DNA of 64,000 nucleotides from Caldilinea sp. CFX5. GTDB lineage: Bacteria > Chloroflexota > Anaerolineae > Caldilineales > Caldilineaceae. This document shows, in pieces, positions 1 through 8,659 of the stretch. The translations under genes and the position numbers were made by a program. Each line of letters starts with the position of its first letter. Within the stretch, counting starts at the first letter, position 1. A model generated the notes under the pieces. The model was given only the letters and a program-made list of their open reading frames with translations. It was not told the origin of the DNA and did not search any database. The stretch lies in contig QWII01000002.1 of NCBI GenBank assembly GCA_021405325.1, positions 1 to 64,000 of the forward strand, written 5' to 3'.

Positions 1-9
1 CCCTACGGC

Positions 10-984
10 TCACCTGTAGTATCCTTGTAACAGTTGATCCATCACCCAATTGGTGCGAGCGGCGCTTTCACCGGTGCTGGGACAGCGACCCAGGCCGTTT
101 AGTTCATCGACGATGGTCTGGATCAGCGGTTGTTGGACATGGTCGGGTGTGGGTTCGGGGAATTCGGTGACGCCGGCAGCGGTGGTCAGGCGGATAGCTT
201 CGGTGCCAAAGGAAGAAAAGGTCACTTTGCCCTGCGTGCCGATGATCTCAGTTTCGTCGAGACGGTGATAGGTGTCGAAACACCAGATGCCAGTCCCATA
301 AACGCCGGAAGCGAAGGCAAAGCTGCCGGCGACCACATCTTCGGCGCGATAATGACCGCCCTGGTTACCGGCGTGACCTTGCACTTGTGTAATGGGGCCA
401 AGAAAATAGTCAAGGTAGTCGAGTGTGTGCGAAGCCAGATCGACAAAGAAGCCGCCGCCGGCAATCGCCGGATCGACCCGCCAGGGGAGTTGACCGTCGG
501 TGGGCTGCACCCAGTTGCGGTAGAAACGGACGGTGACGGCATGCGGCGTACCAATGGCGCCGGTAGTGATCACTTCTTTTACCTTGAGAAAACGGGGCAG
601 ACGACGGCGGTAGTAAGCAACCCAAAGCGGAACTCCCGCGGTTTGACAGGCTGCCACCATGCGTTGACATTCGGCGTGGTTGAGCGCCATCGGTTTTTCG
701 ACATAGACCGGTTTCCCGGCCTTTGCCACCGCCAGCGTATAGTCATGGTGAGCGTTGGGGGGCGTGGCGATATAGACAGCGTCTACTTCGGGATCGTGGA
801 TCAGCGCGTCGGCGTCATCATACCAGCGGGGGACATTGTGCCGACGGGCATAATCGGCAGCCAGCGCGCCATCGCGGCGCATGACCGCGACCAGGGCGGA
901 ATTACGCGCTTTCTGCAATCCTGGCCCGCTCTTCACTTCCGTCACATTGCCACAGCCGATGATCCCCCAGCGAATCGTGCGCAT
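10..984 (-). CDS. Gfo/Idh/MocA family oxidoreductase
   Basis: NAD(P)-dependent sugar or inositol-type dehydrogenase, 324 aa, the usual length of the family. An N-terminal Rossmann fold opens with GIIGCGNV (residues 7-14), and the family EKP motif is in YVEKPMALN (about residue 95). The C-terminal half looks like the alpha/beta substrate domain (GGGFFVDLASHTLDYL). There is no signal peptide, so it should be cytoplasmic. It is divergent from the thiamine-diphosphate enzyme starting at 1139. The start is preceded by AAAGGG. A second member of the family lies at 11774-12844, suggesting a region devoted to sugar or polyol oxidation. The substrate cannot be read from sequence. Confidence 0.9.
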   Translation of the reverse strand: MRTIRWGIIGCGNVTEVKSGPGLQKARNSALVAVMRRDGALAADYARRHNVPRWYDDADALIHDPEVDAVYIATPPNAHHDYTLAVAKAGKPVYVEKPMALNHAECQRMVAACQTAGVPLWVAYYRRRLPRFLKVKEVITTGAIGTPHAVTVRFYRNWVQPTDGQLPWRVDPAIAGGGFFVDLASHTLDYLDYFLGPITQVQGHAGNQGGHYRAEDVVAGSFAFASGVYGTGIWCFDTYHRLDETEIIGTQGKVTFSSFGTEAIRLTTAAGVTEFPEPTPDHVQQPLIQTIVDELNGLGRCPSTGESAARTNWVMDQLLQGYYR

Positions 985-1067
985 ATCATTACCCTTTACA
1001 AGTTGGTTTTGTTATCTTGCGTCCTTATTATCGAACAGAAGATAGGAAGAATGCAAATGGCTGCCAA

Positions 1068-1096
1068 TTGACAAGAAGGCTTTCCCTGCTGATAAT
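1068..1096 (+). promoter_or_regulatory. sigma-70-type promoter for the thiamine-diphosphate enzyme
   Basis: TTGACA at 1068-1073 and GATAAT at 1091-1096 are separated by 17 nt. The expected transcription start lies near 1103, about 36 nt before the ATG at 1139. A strong Shine-Dalgarno GGAGGAG is at 1127-1133. Confidence 0.65.
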
Positions 1097-1138
1097 GAAG
1101 CTCCACGACAAAACGAACATCAGCATGGAGGAGCGATT

Positions 1139-2773
1139 ATGGCAAAGGTTAGTGGTGGTGAAGCAATTGTACAATCGTTGATCGCCCACGGCGTCGATAC
1201 TGTCTTCGGTCTGCCGGGTGTACAAAATGACCACCTGTTCAATGCGTTTTATGACAACCGCGACAAGATTCGCGTTATTCACAGCCGTCACGAGCAAGGC
1301 GCGGCCTATATGGCGTTGGGCTATGCCCTCGCCACGGGCAAGGTCGGCGTCTGTAGCGTGGTGCCGGGGCCGGGCTTTCTCAACGCCACGGCGGCGCTGG
1401 CAACGGCGTATAGCACCAACGCCAAAGTGCTTTGCATGGTCGGGCAGATTCAATCGGACTCGATCAACAAGGGCTATGGCTTGTTACATGAGATCCCCAA
1501 CCAGATCGAAATCCTTCGCACGCTGACCAAATGGGCCGACCGTATTGAAACGCCGGCGGACGCACCCACCCTCGTGGCTGAAGCCTTCCGCCAGATCCAC
1601 TCCGGTCGCCCCCGCCCGGTCGGGTTGGAGTGTGCGCCTGATGTGTTGGCCCAAAAGAGCGAGGTGGATTTAACCAAGGTCGATTACACCCTGCGCCACC
1701 CGCCGGTCGATCTGGACAAAATTAACGAGGCGGCGGATCTGCTGGCGAAGGCGGAAAACCCGCTCATCTTTGTCGGGCTGGGCGCCATCGACGCCGCACC
1801 GGCTGTGCAGGAACTGGCCGAACTGTTGCAAGCGCCGGTCGTCTCCGGGCGTAGCGGACATGGCATCCTCAGCAGCCGCCACCCCTTGTCGATCCGCACC
1901 ACTGCCGGTCATCAACTTTGGGAGAAGGCCGATGTCGTGGTGACACTGGGCAGCCGCCTCACCCGCCCCATGATGAACTGGGGGACGGATGACAAGCTCA
2001 AGATCATTCGCGTTGATATTGACCCCGAAGAGCATTACCGGGTCAAGCCGCCGACGGTTGGCTTTGTCGCCCGCTGTGAAGAAGTAGCGCCGGCGCTGGT
2101 AGCCGCTTTGAAGCAACGCGGCGTTTCCCGCCCATCACGCAGCGCCGAGATGGAGGATATTCAGGCCGAGATTGAAACGCGGGTCGCTGGGGTGGAACCG
2201 CAAGTTTCCTTCCTCAAGGCCATGCGCGCCGTCCTGCCTGATGACGGCTACTTTGTCGATGACTTGACCCAAGTTGGTTATGTCAGCCGCACCGAGCTGC
2301 CGATCTACGAGCCGCGCACCTATATCTCCCCCGGCTACCAGGGAACGCTGGGCTGGAGCTATGCCACGGCGCTCGGCGTCAAGGTAGCGCACCCGGAGAA
2401 GGAAGTTCTCTCAATCTCCGGCGACGGTGGTTTTATGTTCAATGTGCAGGAGCTTTCCACGGCGGTTAAGCACAAGATCAATCTGGTGCATGTGATCTTC
2501 AATGACGGCGCCTATGGCAATGTCCAGCGGATGCAGAAGAAGGATCATGGTGGCCGCGTCATCGCCTCCGATCTCGACAACCCCGACTTTGTCAAGCTGG
2601 CCGAAGCGTTTGGCGCCCTCGGTCTGCGCGCCCACTCGCCCGACGAGTTGCAGGCCGCCATCCAACAAGGCTTTGCCGCCCAACGCCCCACCCTGATCGA
2701 CGTGCCGGTAGGTGAGATGCCGGCCCCCTGGTCGCTCTATTTCCTGCCGCGCAATCGCCCGGCCAAGGGGTAG
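1139..2773 (+). CDS. Thiamine-diphosphate-dependent enzyme (acetolactate synthase-like)
   Basis: 544 aa, close to the length of acetolactate synthase large subunits and related decarboxylases. The N-terminal PYR domain contains the catalytic glutamate in SRHEQGAAYMA (E52). A central nucleotide-binding-type domain follows (about 190-330). The C-terminal PP domain has the ThDP/Mg motif, starting with SGDGGFMFN near residue 428 and ending in the conserved Asn region FNDGAYGN. ATG at 1139 sits 5 nt after GGAGGAG. The family also includes glyoxylate carboligase, oxalyl-CoA decarboxylase and benzoylformate decarboxylase. No small regulatory subunit is adjacent, so a catabolic role is as likely as branched-chain amino-acid synthesis. 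Exact substrate unknown. Confidence 0.85.
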   Translation: MAKVSGGEAIVQSLIAHGVDTVFGLPGVQNDHLFNAFYDNRDKIRVIHSRHEQGAAYMALGYALATGKVGVCSVVPGPGFLNATAALATAYSTNAKVLCMVGQIQSDSINKGYGLLHEIPNQIEILRTLTKWADRIETPADAPTLVAEAFRQIHSGRPRPVGLECAPDVLAQKSEVDLTKVDYTLRHPPVDLDKINEAADLLAKAENPLIFVGLGAIDAAPAVQELAELLQAPVVSGRSGHGILSSRHPLSIRTTAGHQLWEKADVVVTLGSRLTRPMMNWGTDDKLKIIRVDIDPEEHYRVKPPTVGFVARCEEVAPALVAALKQRGVSRPSRSAEMEDIQAEIETRVAGVEPQVSFLKAMRAVLPDDGYFVDDLTQVGYVSRTELPIYEPRTYISPGYQGTLGWSYATALGVKVAHPEKEVLSISGDGGFMFNVQELSTAVKHKINLVHVIFNDGAYGNVQRMQKKDHGGRVIASDLDNPDFVKLAEAFGALGLRAHSPDELQAAIQQGFAAQRPTLIDVPVGEMPAPWSLYFLPRNRPAKG

Positions 2774-3340
2774 TCATACGGTATGTGCGTGAAACTGGCT
2801 CGCACTGGGTGAATCGCCGTGTGACGCAACCGGGCACACGCGTTTACATCTCACGCCTTGCTGAAGCAGAAGTTCCAGATGGCGAAGATGGGAGAAAGGT
2901 GTGCCAAACGATTTTGTACCGAGCAGCCAACGCAGCCGCCAGAAGCTCATTCTTTCTGGCGGCATAGTGTTGCTAGGTTGGTAAGGCGGCAAGCGCTGTG
3001 CCAACGCTTCGGCATGATGCTCAACCTCAGCTTGAGCTTGAGCGAGGTTGGGCATCTTTCCTGTTTCAACATCAACATCAACAGAGCCTACACTGCCAAC
3101 ACGGCCATAACGGGGAAAGCTCAACACGGCCGGTACACGCCACACAGGACGCTCACTCAGCACCAGGGTAGGCCTTTCTGCGCCAATGTTGCTGCTAACT
3201 TCGTCAATCAGCCAACGATGTACCTGGCGGCGGGCTTCCTCGGCGGTGATGTTAATCTGACACATGCGCTTCAGGTTGAGTTCAAAAACCCCTTTTTCAG
3301 GCAATAAATTTTCATCAATCAGAATGGCAACGGCCATCAT
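2774..3340 (-). CDS. Conserved-type hypothetical protein, possible antitoxin-like
   Basis: The start was set at the first of two adjacent ATGs (3338-3340) because AAGGAG lies at 3345-3350, 4 nt upstream; longer upstream starts have no ribosome site. 188 aa. The first ~110 residues look like a genuine conserved protein: a short N-terminal strand, an EEARRQVHRWLIDEVS helix, WRVPAVL, and a glycine-rich VGSVDVDVETG segment. From memory, proteins with this layout occur in cyanobacteria and Chloroflexi, sometimes near PIN-type toxins; no toxin gene is visible here. The last ~70 residues look less protein-like and may reflect a frameshift or read-through. A 13-bp palindrome at 3373-3410 lies just upstream. 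Confidence 0.5.
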   Translation of the reverse strand: MMAVAILIDENLLPEKGVFELNLKRMCQINITAEEARRQVHRWLIDEVSSNIGAERPTLVLSERPVWRVPAVLSFPRYGRVGSVGSVDVDVETGKMPNLAQAQAEVEHHAEALAQRLPPYQPSNTMPPERMSFWRLRWLLGTKSFGTPFSHLRHLELLLQQGVRCKRVCPVASHGDSPSASQFHAHTV

Positions 3341-3372
3341 CTTTCTCCTTGGAGCGGCACATAGGAATTCAG

Positions 3373-3410
3373 TGTGGTAAACTGTACACCGGTGTTCACA
3401 GTTTACCACA
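3373..3410. promoter_or_regulatory. Palindromic operator-like site
   Basis: Perfect 13-bp arms TGTGGTAAACTGT (3373-3385) and ACAGTTTACCACA (3398-3410) with a 12-nt centre that is itself partly symmetric (ACACCGGTGT). It lies 33-70 nt upstream of the start at 3340, where an autoregulatory operator would be expected. It is not followed by a T-run, so it is not a terminator. Confidence 0.45.
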
Positions 3411-3455
3411 GGAGAGTTTGTGGAGACAACCATGTAATCGCCAACATCCCTACCC

Positions 3456-4940
3456 TTATTGAATCGTTACCATCACCACCGCCATCGGCGGCAGTTGCAC
3501 CGTCACCTGTTGCCCGTTATGGGAAAGGGCTTGCAACGGGGCAGTGGTGACGACTTCCGGCTGGTCAAAGGTATTGTGCGCCTGCATCGTATCAGCCGTG
3601 ACGATGCGCCCGGAAACATTGGCAATCGCAGACTGACCGCTCAGGTTGAGCGTCACAGTGGCGGCGTTGCGGCTGTCCAGGTTGCAGAGTGAAACATGCA
3701 CCACTCCCGCGTTATTCTTGGAAGCAGAGACGCTCAGTTGCGGCAGGCTTTCGCCGTTGAGCGTAAAGCTTGCGCCGTTCTCCACCGTTGTATGGAGCAG
3801 CGTAGCGTCTTGATGCACCTGATAAAGGTCAAAGACATGATAGGTCGGCGTCAGGATAAATTCGGCCCCATTGGTCAGGATTAGCGCCTGGAGGACATTC
3901 ACCGTCTGCGCCAGATTCGCCATGTGGACGCGGTTACAGTGATGGTTGAAGATGTTGAGGGTCAGGCCGGCGACCAGGGCGTCGCGCAGGGTGTTCTGCT
4001 GGTATAGGAAACCGGGCGTCGTCCCCGGCTCGACATCATACCAAGTCCCCCATTCATCGACAATCAAGCCGACCCGCTTCTCCGGGTCATAGCGATCCAT
4101 GATGGCGCTGTGATTGGTCACAATCTCCTCCATGCGCGCCGCCTTCTTCAGTGTGAGGAACCACTCTTCTTCGGTAAAATCGGTGGCTGACCCCTTGTGC
4201 GCCCAGGTGTGAGGGACCGTGTAGTAGTGGAGGCTGAGGCCGTGCAGATGCCGGCCGGCCTCGCGCATGAGCGTTTCGGTCCAGTCGTAGTTGAAATCGC
4301 TGGCGCCGCAGGCAATTTTGTAGATTTTGTTGTCGCCGTAACTACGAACGTAGGTCTGGTAGCGACGGTAGGTGGCGGCGTATTCGGCGGCGGTCATGTG
4401 GCCGCCGCAGCCCCAGTTTTCGTTGCCGACGCCAAAGTATTTGAGTCGCCACGGTTCGCTGCGACCATTGGCGCGCCGTTGATCGGCCACCGTTGATTCA
4501 CCGCCAAAGGTCACATATTCGACCCAATCTTGCATCTCCTGCACCGTGCCGCTGCCCACATTGCCGGCGATGTAGGGTTCGCAGCCCAGCATTTCGCACA
4601 GATGCAAAAATTCGTGGGTGCCAAAGTGGTTGGTCTCAATCACGCCGCCCCAGTGCGTATTGATCGTGCGTGGGCGCTGGTTGCGCGGGCCGACGCCGTA
4701 TTGCCAGTGATACTCATCGGCAAAACAGCCCCCCGGCCAGCGCAGGTTGGGAATATTCAAGCGGCGCAGTGCGTCAAGCAGATCATTGCGAATGCCATCC
4801 GTGTTGGGAATGGCTGAATCTTCACCTACCCACATGCCCTCATAGATACAGCGCCCCAGATGCTCGGCAAAGTGGCCGTAGATGTGCCGGCTAATGGTGC
4901 CTTGGGTCGCGCTGGTGTTGATCGTAATCGTTGTTGTCAT
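3456..4940 (-). CDS. Alpha-L-arabinofuranosidase, GH51
   Basis: 494 aa, typical of intracellular bacterial GH51 enzymes, which release terminal L-arabinofuranose from arabinan and arabinoxylan oligosaccharides. The start [31 protein letters not shown]... matches the family N-terminus. The acid/base glutamate is in [11 protein letters not shown] (E174) and the nucleophile in [11 protein letters not shown] (E296). [11 protein letters not shown] (about 67-77) is the conserved loop of the (beta/alpha)8 barrel. The C-terminal ~130 residues form the usual beta-sandwich. There is no signal peptide, so the substrates must be imported oligosaccharides. It is divergent from the dehydratase gene at 5347, which could act on a further sugar-acid step. 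Confidence 0.93.
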   Translation of the reverse strand: MTTTITINTSATQGTISRHIYGHFAEHLGRCIYEGMWVGEDSAIPNTDGIRNDLLDALRRLNIPNLRWPGGCFADEYHWQYGVGPRNQRPRTINTHWGGVIETNHFGTHEFLHLCEMLGCEPYIAGNVGSGTVQEMQDWVEYVTFGGESTVADQRRANGRSEPWRLKYFGVGNENWGCGGHMTAAEYAATYRRYQTYVRSYGDNKIYKIACGASDFNYDWTETLMREAGRHLHGLSLHYYTVPHTWAHKGSATDFTEEEWFLTLKKAARMEEIVTNHSAIMDRYDPEKRVGLIVDEWGTWYDVEPGTTPGFLYQQNTLRDALVAGLTLNIFNHHCNRVHMANLAQTVNVLQALILTNGAEFILTPTYHVFDLYQVHQDATLLHTTVENGASFTLNGESLPQLSVSASKNNAGVVHVSLCNLDSRNAATVTLNLSGQSAIANVSGRIVTADTMQAHNTFDQPEVVTTAPLQALSHNGQQVTVQLPPMAVVMVTIQ

Positions 4941-5145
4941 GCGTTGTCCTGTGTTTATAAAGTTATTTGTATGGATTCGTGTATGTAAGCAATCAACTCC
5001 ATGATAACAAACAATCGCTAATTTAGAGAATTGCCTTGTATCATAATTAACCTACACTTAAGGGCAAAAAGTGAGTTCGGCGAATTCAGTGCGCTACGGT
5101 ATACTTTCCAGTAGCGGATGGCCTGTTACGCAACATAGGCACGGC

Positions 5146-5301
5146 AACACTACAACGGATTCAGAAAGTATCTGATTTTGTCTCGTTTGTTTCTCTAAGC
5201 CGTTCTCGAAGAAATAAACATCCACGCGTATTGGCTCGTTATTTCTGTGAAGATGTTTAAACCCTGAAAAATCAGATCCTTCCCGAATCCGTTGTAGTGT
5301 T
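5146..5301. repeat. Long interrupted inverted repeat
   Basis: In the 406-nt gap between the GH51 gene and the dehydratase gene. AACACTACAACGGATTC (5146-5162) is matched exactly by GAATCCGTTGTAGTGTT (5285-5301), and TCTGATTTT (5171-5179) by AAAATCAGA (5268-5276). The interior holds a further weak hairpin. A solo ACAACGGATTC occurs at 24474-24484. No gene or clear promoter was seen elsewhere in this gap. Confidence 0.6.
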
Positions 5302-5346
5302 CGTGTGGCCGGCGCCCTATTTTTGCGCAAGAAGCAAGGAGGAATC

Positions 5347-6492
5347 ATGCAAATTACGGCAGTAAAACCCTTTATCGTCGATCCCGGCACGGGCAAAAAC
5401 TGGCTCTTTGTCAAAGTCGAGACGGACAGCGGTCTCTATGGCTGGGGCGAAGCCTACACCCAGGCCGACCGCGATCGCGCCATTGAGATTCATATCCAAC
5501 AACTGGGCCGCTATTTGATTGGGCGCAACCCCTTTGACATCAAACATTTCACCTTTCTGGCCTACAACGATTATGCCAACAAGCGCGGGTCGATGGAGTG
5601 CTATTGCGCCATCAGCGGGTTGGAGATCGCGCTCTGGGATATTGTCGGCAAGGCGACAGGGCAGCCGGTCTACAACTTGCTAGGCGGCCAATGTCGCGAC
5701 AAGGTGCGGGTCTATGCGAATGGCTGGGGCGGTGGCGGCACACCGGAAGAAGCAGCAGAAAAGGCAAAGGCGGTAGTCAATCAGGGGTTCACTGCCCTCA
5801 AGTTTGACCCTTTCCCCAACCCCTGGCGCGCCTATATCGACCGCAAGCAGGAAGACGAAGCGGTTGCCAAAGTGGCGGCGGTGCGCGAAGCGGTCGGAGC
5901 GGAAGTGGAAATTTTGATCGAAGTGCATCGCCGGTTGGCGCCCATGCATGCCGTGCGGGTGGCGCGGCGCATGGAGGAATATCGCCCCTTCTGGTATGAA
6001 GAGCCGGTCTCTTTCCGTGATTTAGACAGCCTGGTTGAGGCGCGCCAGCAGATCAACATTCCCATTGTCACCGGCGAAGAGGTCTATACCAAGGCCGAAT
6101 TCAAACAGGTCTTTGAACGGCGCGCCGCCGACATCATCAACCCGGATGTGTGCAACGTCGGCGGCATTCTGGAACTACGCGAAATTGCGGCAATGGCCGA
6201 GGTGTATCATGTCGCCGTCGCGCCGCATAATTACAACAGCACAACGTTGGGGCTGGCCGCCACCCTTCACGCCGCCGCCGGGATGCCCAACTTTCTGATC
6301 ACGGAATACTTTGTCAACTTTGAACCCATCGGCAACGCCATTGCCACTACGCCCTTTACAGTGGAAAATAGCTACATCCCCTTGCCCACCACTCCCGGCC
6401 TGGGTATCGATCTTGATGAGGCAGCGTTAGCCCAACGCCCCTATCGTGAACATGCCCTACGCAAATTGCGCCAGCCACAGGAAGAAGCATAA
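5347..6492 (+). CDS. Mandelate racemase/muconate lactonizing enzyme family, sugar-acid dehydratase-like
   Basis: 381 aa. The ATG at 5347 was chosen because AAGGAGG lies at 5336-5342; it also matches the family N-terminus. Enolase-superfamily fold: N-terminal capping domain (1-125), then a barrel with three metal-binding acids in LIEVHRR (E192), WYEEPV (E218) and VTGEEVY (E244). H194 and H294 (APHNYNS) sit where galactonate-dehydratase-type enzymes keep their catalytic histidines. The order E-x-H, E, E, H resembles the D-galactonate/D-mannonate dehydratase subgroups, so a sugar-acid dehydratase is the best reading. The neighbouring arabinofuranosidase and Gfo/Idh enzymes fit such a pathway. 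Substrate not determined. Confidence 0.85.
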   Translation: MQITAVKPFIVDPGTGKNWLFVKVETDSGLYGWGEAYTQADRDRAIEIHIQQLGRYLIGRNPFDIKHFTFLAYNDYANKRGSMECYCAISGLEIALWDIVGKATGQPVYNLLGGQCRDKVRVYANGWGGGGTPEEAAEKAKAVVNQGFTALKFDPFPNPWRAYIDRKQEDEAVAKVAAVREAVGAEVEILIEVHRRLAPMHAVRVARRMEEYRPFWYEEPVSFRDLDSLVEARQQINIPIVTGEEVYTKAEFKQVFERRAADIINPDVCNVGGILELREIAAMAEVYHVAVAPHNYNSTTLGLAATLHAAAGMPNFLITEYFVNFEPIGNAIATTPFTVENSYIPLPTTPGLGIDLDEAALAQRPYREHALRKLRQPQEEA

Positions 6493-6614
6493 AACAAAGA
6501 TTACGCAGGTTGCGCAGCTTAAAAAGTGCGCGTCAAGCCGGTGCGCAGCCGCCGGTCATGGACCGGCTCGGAGCGGGTTGTACAGTTATGAAAAAATCTG
6601 CGTAATCTTTGTTT
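6492..6614. repeat. Inverted repeat, 'attacgcag' family, copy 1
   Basis: Perfect 17-bp arms AAACAAAGATTACGCAG (6492-6508) and CTGCGTAATCTTTGTTT (6598-6614) around about 89 nt. The left arm begins inside the dehydratase stop codon. The same core recurs at 25745, 28225 and 52554. Confidence 0.75.
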
Positions 6615-6652
6615 CTTAATCGTTTCAAGAAATCTAGTTGAGGGGTGAGTGA

Positions 6653-7936
6653 ATGAGTTTGTTACGGATTGACCGGGCGCGGTTGACACAGGGGATGTTT
6701 GCGCCTTTGAAGACGGCGGATTATCGCCGCCTGTTGACCAGCAACGGTCTGTGGTGGAGCATTATCTTTATGGAGAGTACGGCGCTGGGCTGGCTGGTGC
6801 TGGAGCTGACCGATTCGGCCTGGATGGTGGCGTTGGCCGGCTTCTGTCGCTCGGCGCCCTTTCCGATCCTGGGCTTTGTCAATGGCCCGCTTATTGACCG
6901 CTTTGGTCGCCGTGCCGTGATTGTAAGCGCCCAACTCGTCAACTTTTGTCTCTACCTGGCGCTGAGTCTACTGCTCTGGACAGGAATGCTGGCCTTCTGG
7001 CATCTGGTGGTCGGCGCACTGATTGCCGGGACGACCTGGGCGTTGGAATGGCCGGCGCGCCGCACGCTTATGCCCGATCTGGTCGGCAAGGCGTTGACGC
7101 TCGATGCGATGTTGCTGGAAAATATGATCCAGAGCGTGGCGCGCATTCTTGGCCCGGCGCTGGCCGGTGCGCTCATTGCGGCATATGGCGCCCCCGGTTG
7201 CTATACGGCGATGGCAATCATGGCCGGCTTGACCCTGACCATCGTCCATACCCTTTCCAAGCAACCCATCCCCCGCCTGACCACCCGTCCCCAAATGTCA
7301 CCCTGGACGCTGATCGGAGAGACATTGCGCTACGCCGGCCATCACCAAGCGATCCTGGGCGTGTTGCTGATCACCGTTGTGATGAATATCTTCATCTTCC
7401 CCTATATGAGCCTGCTCTCGATCTTTGCGCGTGACGTGTTGCAGCAAGGGCCGGTCGGGTTGGGGCTGTTAGGTACAGGCAGCGGATTGGGCGCCTTTGT
7501 CGGTCTCTACCTCATCAACCGCCTGCGCCAAAAGGTGAGCGCCGGCTGGATCTTTGCCGTCGGCACCGGTTTTATGTGTCTTGCCATCTTTGCCTTTGCC
7601 CTCTCCCAGATCTACTCGCTCTCGTGGGCCATGTTGTTGCTGGCGGGTATGGGCCAAGCCTGTTTCGGCAGTATGCAAAGTTCAATCATCCTGTTAACGG
7701 CCAGCGATGAGATGCGCAGTCGCGCCATGGGCGCGCTAGTGCTGGCAATCAGCGCCGACCCGATCGGCAAATTGCAGACCGGCTATCTGGCGGAACGCTG
7801 GGGCGCGCCGACCACGGTCGCAGCGCAAGCGTTGGCCGCCATTGTATCGATTTTCGTCATTGTGCTGCTCCTCCCTGGTCTGCGCACACCAGTAGCAACG
7901 CCGACAACTGCGCCGCCCCAGCCGGCGAGCAAATGA
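6653..7936 (+). CDS. Major facilitator superfamily transporter
   Basis: 427 aa with about twelve hydrophobic segments, in the cytoplasmic membrane. After a 20-residue polar N-terminus the first helix begins near WSIIFMESTALGWLV. The loop between helices 2 and 3 carries the MFS motif A-like NGPLIDRFGRRAV (about residues 78-90). The arrangement resembles drug or siderophore exporters of the EntS/MFS_3 type rather than sugar symporters, which is inference only. ATG at 6653 follows GAGGGGTGAG. It is separated from the dehydratase by an inverted repeat and is convergent with the minus-strand gene at 7991. Confidence 0.85.
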   Translation: MSLLRIDRARLTQGMFAPLKTADYRRLLTSNGLWWSIIFMESTALGWLVLELTDSAWMVALAGFCRSAPFPILGFVNGPLIDRFGRRAVIVSAQLVNFCLYLALSLLLWTGMLAFWHLVVGALIAGTTWALEWPARRTLMPDLVGKALTLDAMLLENMIQSVARILGPALAGALIAAYGAPGCYTAMAIMAGLTLTIVHTLSKQPIPRLTTRPQMSPWTLIGETLRYAGHHQAILGVLLITVVMNIFIFPYMSLLSIFARDVLQQGPVGLGLLGTGSGLGAFVGLYLINRLRQKVSAGWIFAVGTGFMCLAIFAFALSQIYSLSWAMLLLAGMGQACFGSMQSSIILLTASDEMRSRAMGALVLAISADPIGKLQTGYLAERWGAPTTVAAQALAAIVSIFVIVLLLPGLRTPVATPTTAPPQPASK

Positions 7937-7990
7937 CGACTTTCAGTAGACCGACGCTGGGCGACGCGACTGCGCGCGTGCGGACGATTT

Positions 7991-8500
7991 TTAGTTATCG
8001 CTAATCTGAAAGAGCGAGAGCGCCGCTTTATTAACCAACGCCACATTGGCGCTGAGTGTGCTACGGGCGCGCACATCATAGGTCACGGTGGCTTCGGTAA
8101 GCGGGAAGAAGACCTTGAGATCACGCGCCAGGATGGCGATGGTGTCCAGGGCATAGCGGGGCAGGTGCAGGAGGCCGGTCACTTCATAGCTGCCGGCGAC
8201 ACAGAACACTTCATGAAAACTTTTCTCGACGCGATAGTTTTGTCGTTTTGCCGGCGCTTCGTGCTTCTGCTCACCGATGACAACCAGTTGCAGTTGCGAT
8301 TTTTGTACAATCGCCCGCTTTTCGGCGTGCAACATCTCTGTCTGGTTTGCCAGCGTGTAAATTTGGGCATTCTCGATCTGCACATAATCGGTCAACGAAT
8401 TATTCATCACCTCTTGCAGACGTTGCCCACCCGTATTAATCTCCCCCTGAAACCGATGTGATGCCGTCAACAGGATAACGGCTGTCCCTTTTTGTAGCAT
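7991..8500 (-). CDS. Hypothetical protein
   Basis: 169 aa, not recognised. The start at 8500 is supported by GGAAGGG 3 nt upstream. It begins with a beta-rich stretch (GTAVILLTASHRFQGEINTGGQRLQEVMN) followed by an asparagine- and glutamine-rich segment with many strands. That pattern resembles small bacterial proteins that place an Sm-like beta-barrel before a variable tail, but the match is only impressionistic. There are no membrane segments and no cysteine motif; only one Cys was seen. It lies upstream of nothing on its strand and is probably monocistronic, flanked by an inverted repeat at 8532-8652. Confidence 0.6.
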   Translation of the reverse strand: MLQKGTAVILLTASHRFQGEINTGGQRLQEVMNNSLTDYVQIENAQIYTLANQTEMLHAEKRAIVQKSQLQLVVIGEQKHEAPAKRQNYRVEKSFHEVFCVAGSYEVTGLLHLPRYALDTIAILARDLKVFFPLTEATVTYDVRARSTLSANVALVNKAALSLFQISDN

Positions 8501-8531
8501 AAGCCCTTCCTATGATTGCGTGCTTCGTGAA

Positions 8532-8652
8532 ACGTGATTCGTGTTGCGTGTTGCGTGAACGCTGTGAAGTAAGCGCGTCCTGCTGTCAAAAGTTTAGGAG
8601 AGAGCGGGAAGGGATCGGCAGTGGTTGACGTAACACGCAACACGTAACACGT
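8532..8652. repeat. Inverted repeat, 'gtgttgcgtg' family
   Basis: 25-nt arms at 8532-8556 and 8628-8652 built from short iterated units such as GTGTTGCGTGTT on one side and AACACGCAACAC on the other; a few mismatches. Related arms occur as a perfect 28-bp pair at 44664-44730 and as a solo arm at about 24640-24665. Confidence 0.6.
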
Positions 8653-8659
8653 ATAATCG

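Noticed and set aside
130..1071. 313-codon plus-strand frame opposite the first Gfo/Idh gene
   Set aside because: Antisense to a clear oxidoreductase, no ribosome site, low-complexity composition typical of a shadow frame in GC-rich DNA.
1139..2773. Calling the thiamine-diphosphate enzyme ilvB
   Set aside because: Core ThDP motifs are shared by several enzymes, no ilvN-type small subunit or ilv genes are adjacent, so the gene symbol is not justified.
2858..3307. 149-codon plus-strand frame opposite the small hypothetical gene
   Set aside because: The minus-strand frame has the AAGGAG ribosome site and protein-like composition; this one has neither.
5094..5414. 106-codon minus-strand frame in the GH51-dehydratase gap
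   Set aside because: Runs through the inverted repeat and into the dehydratase start; no ribosome site.
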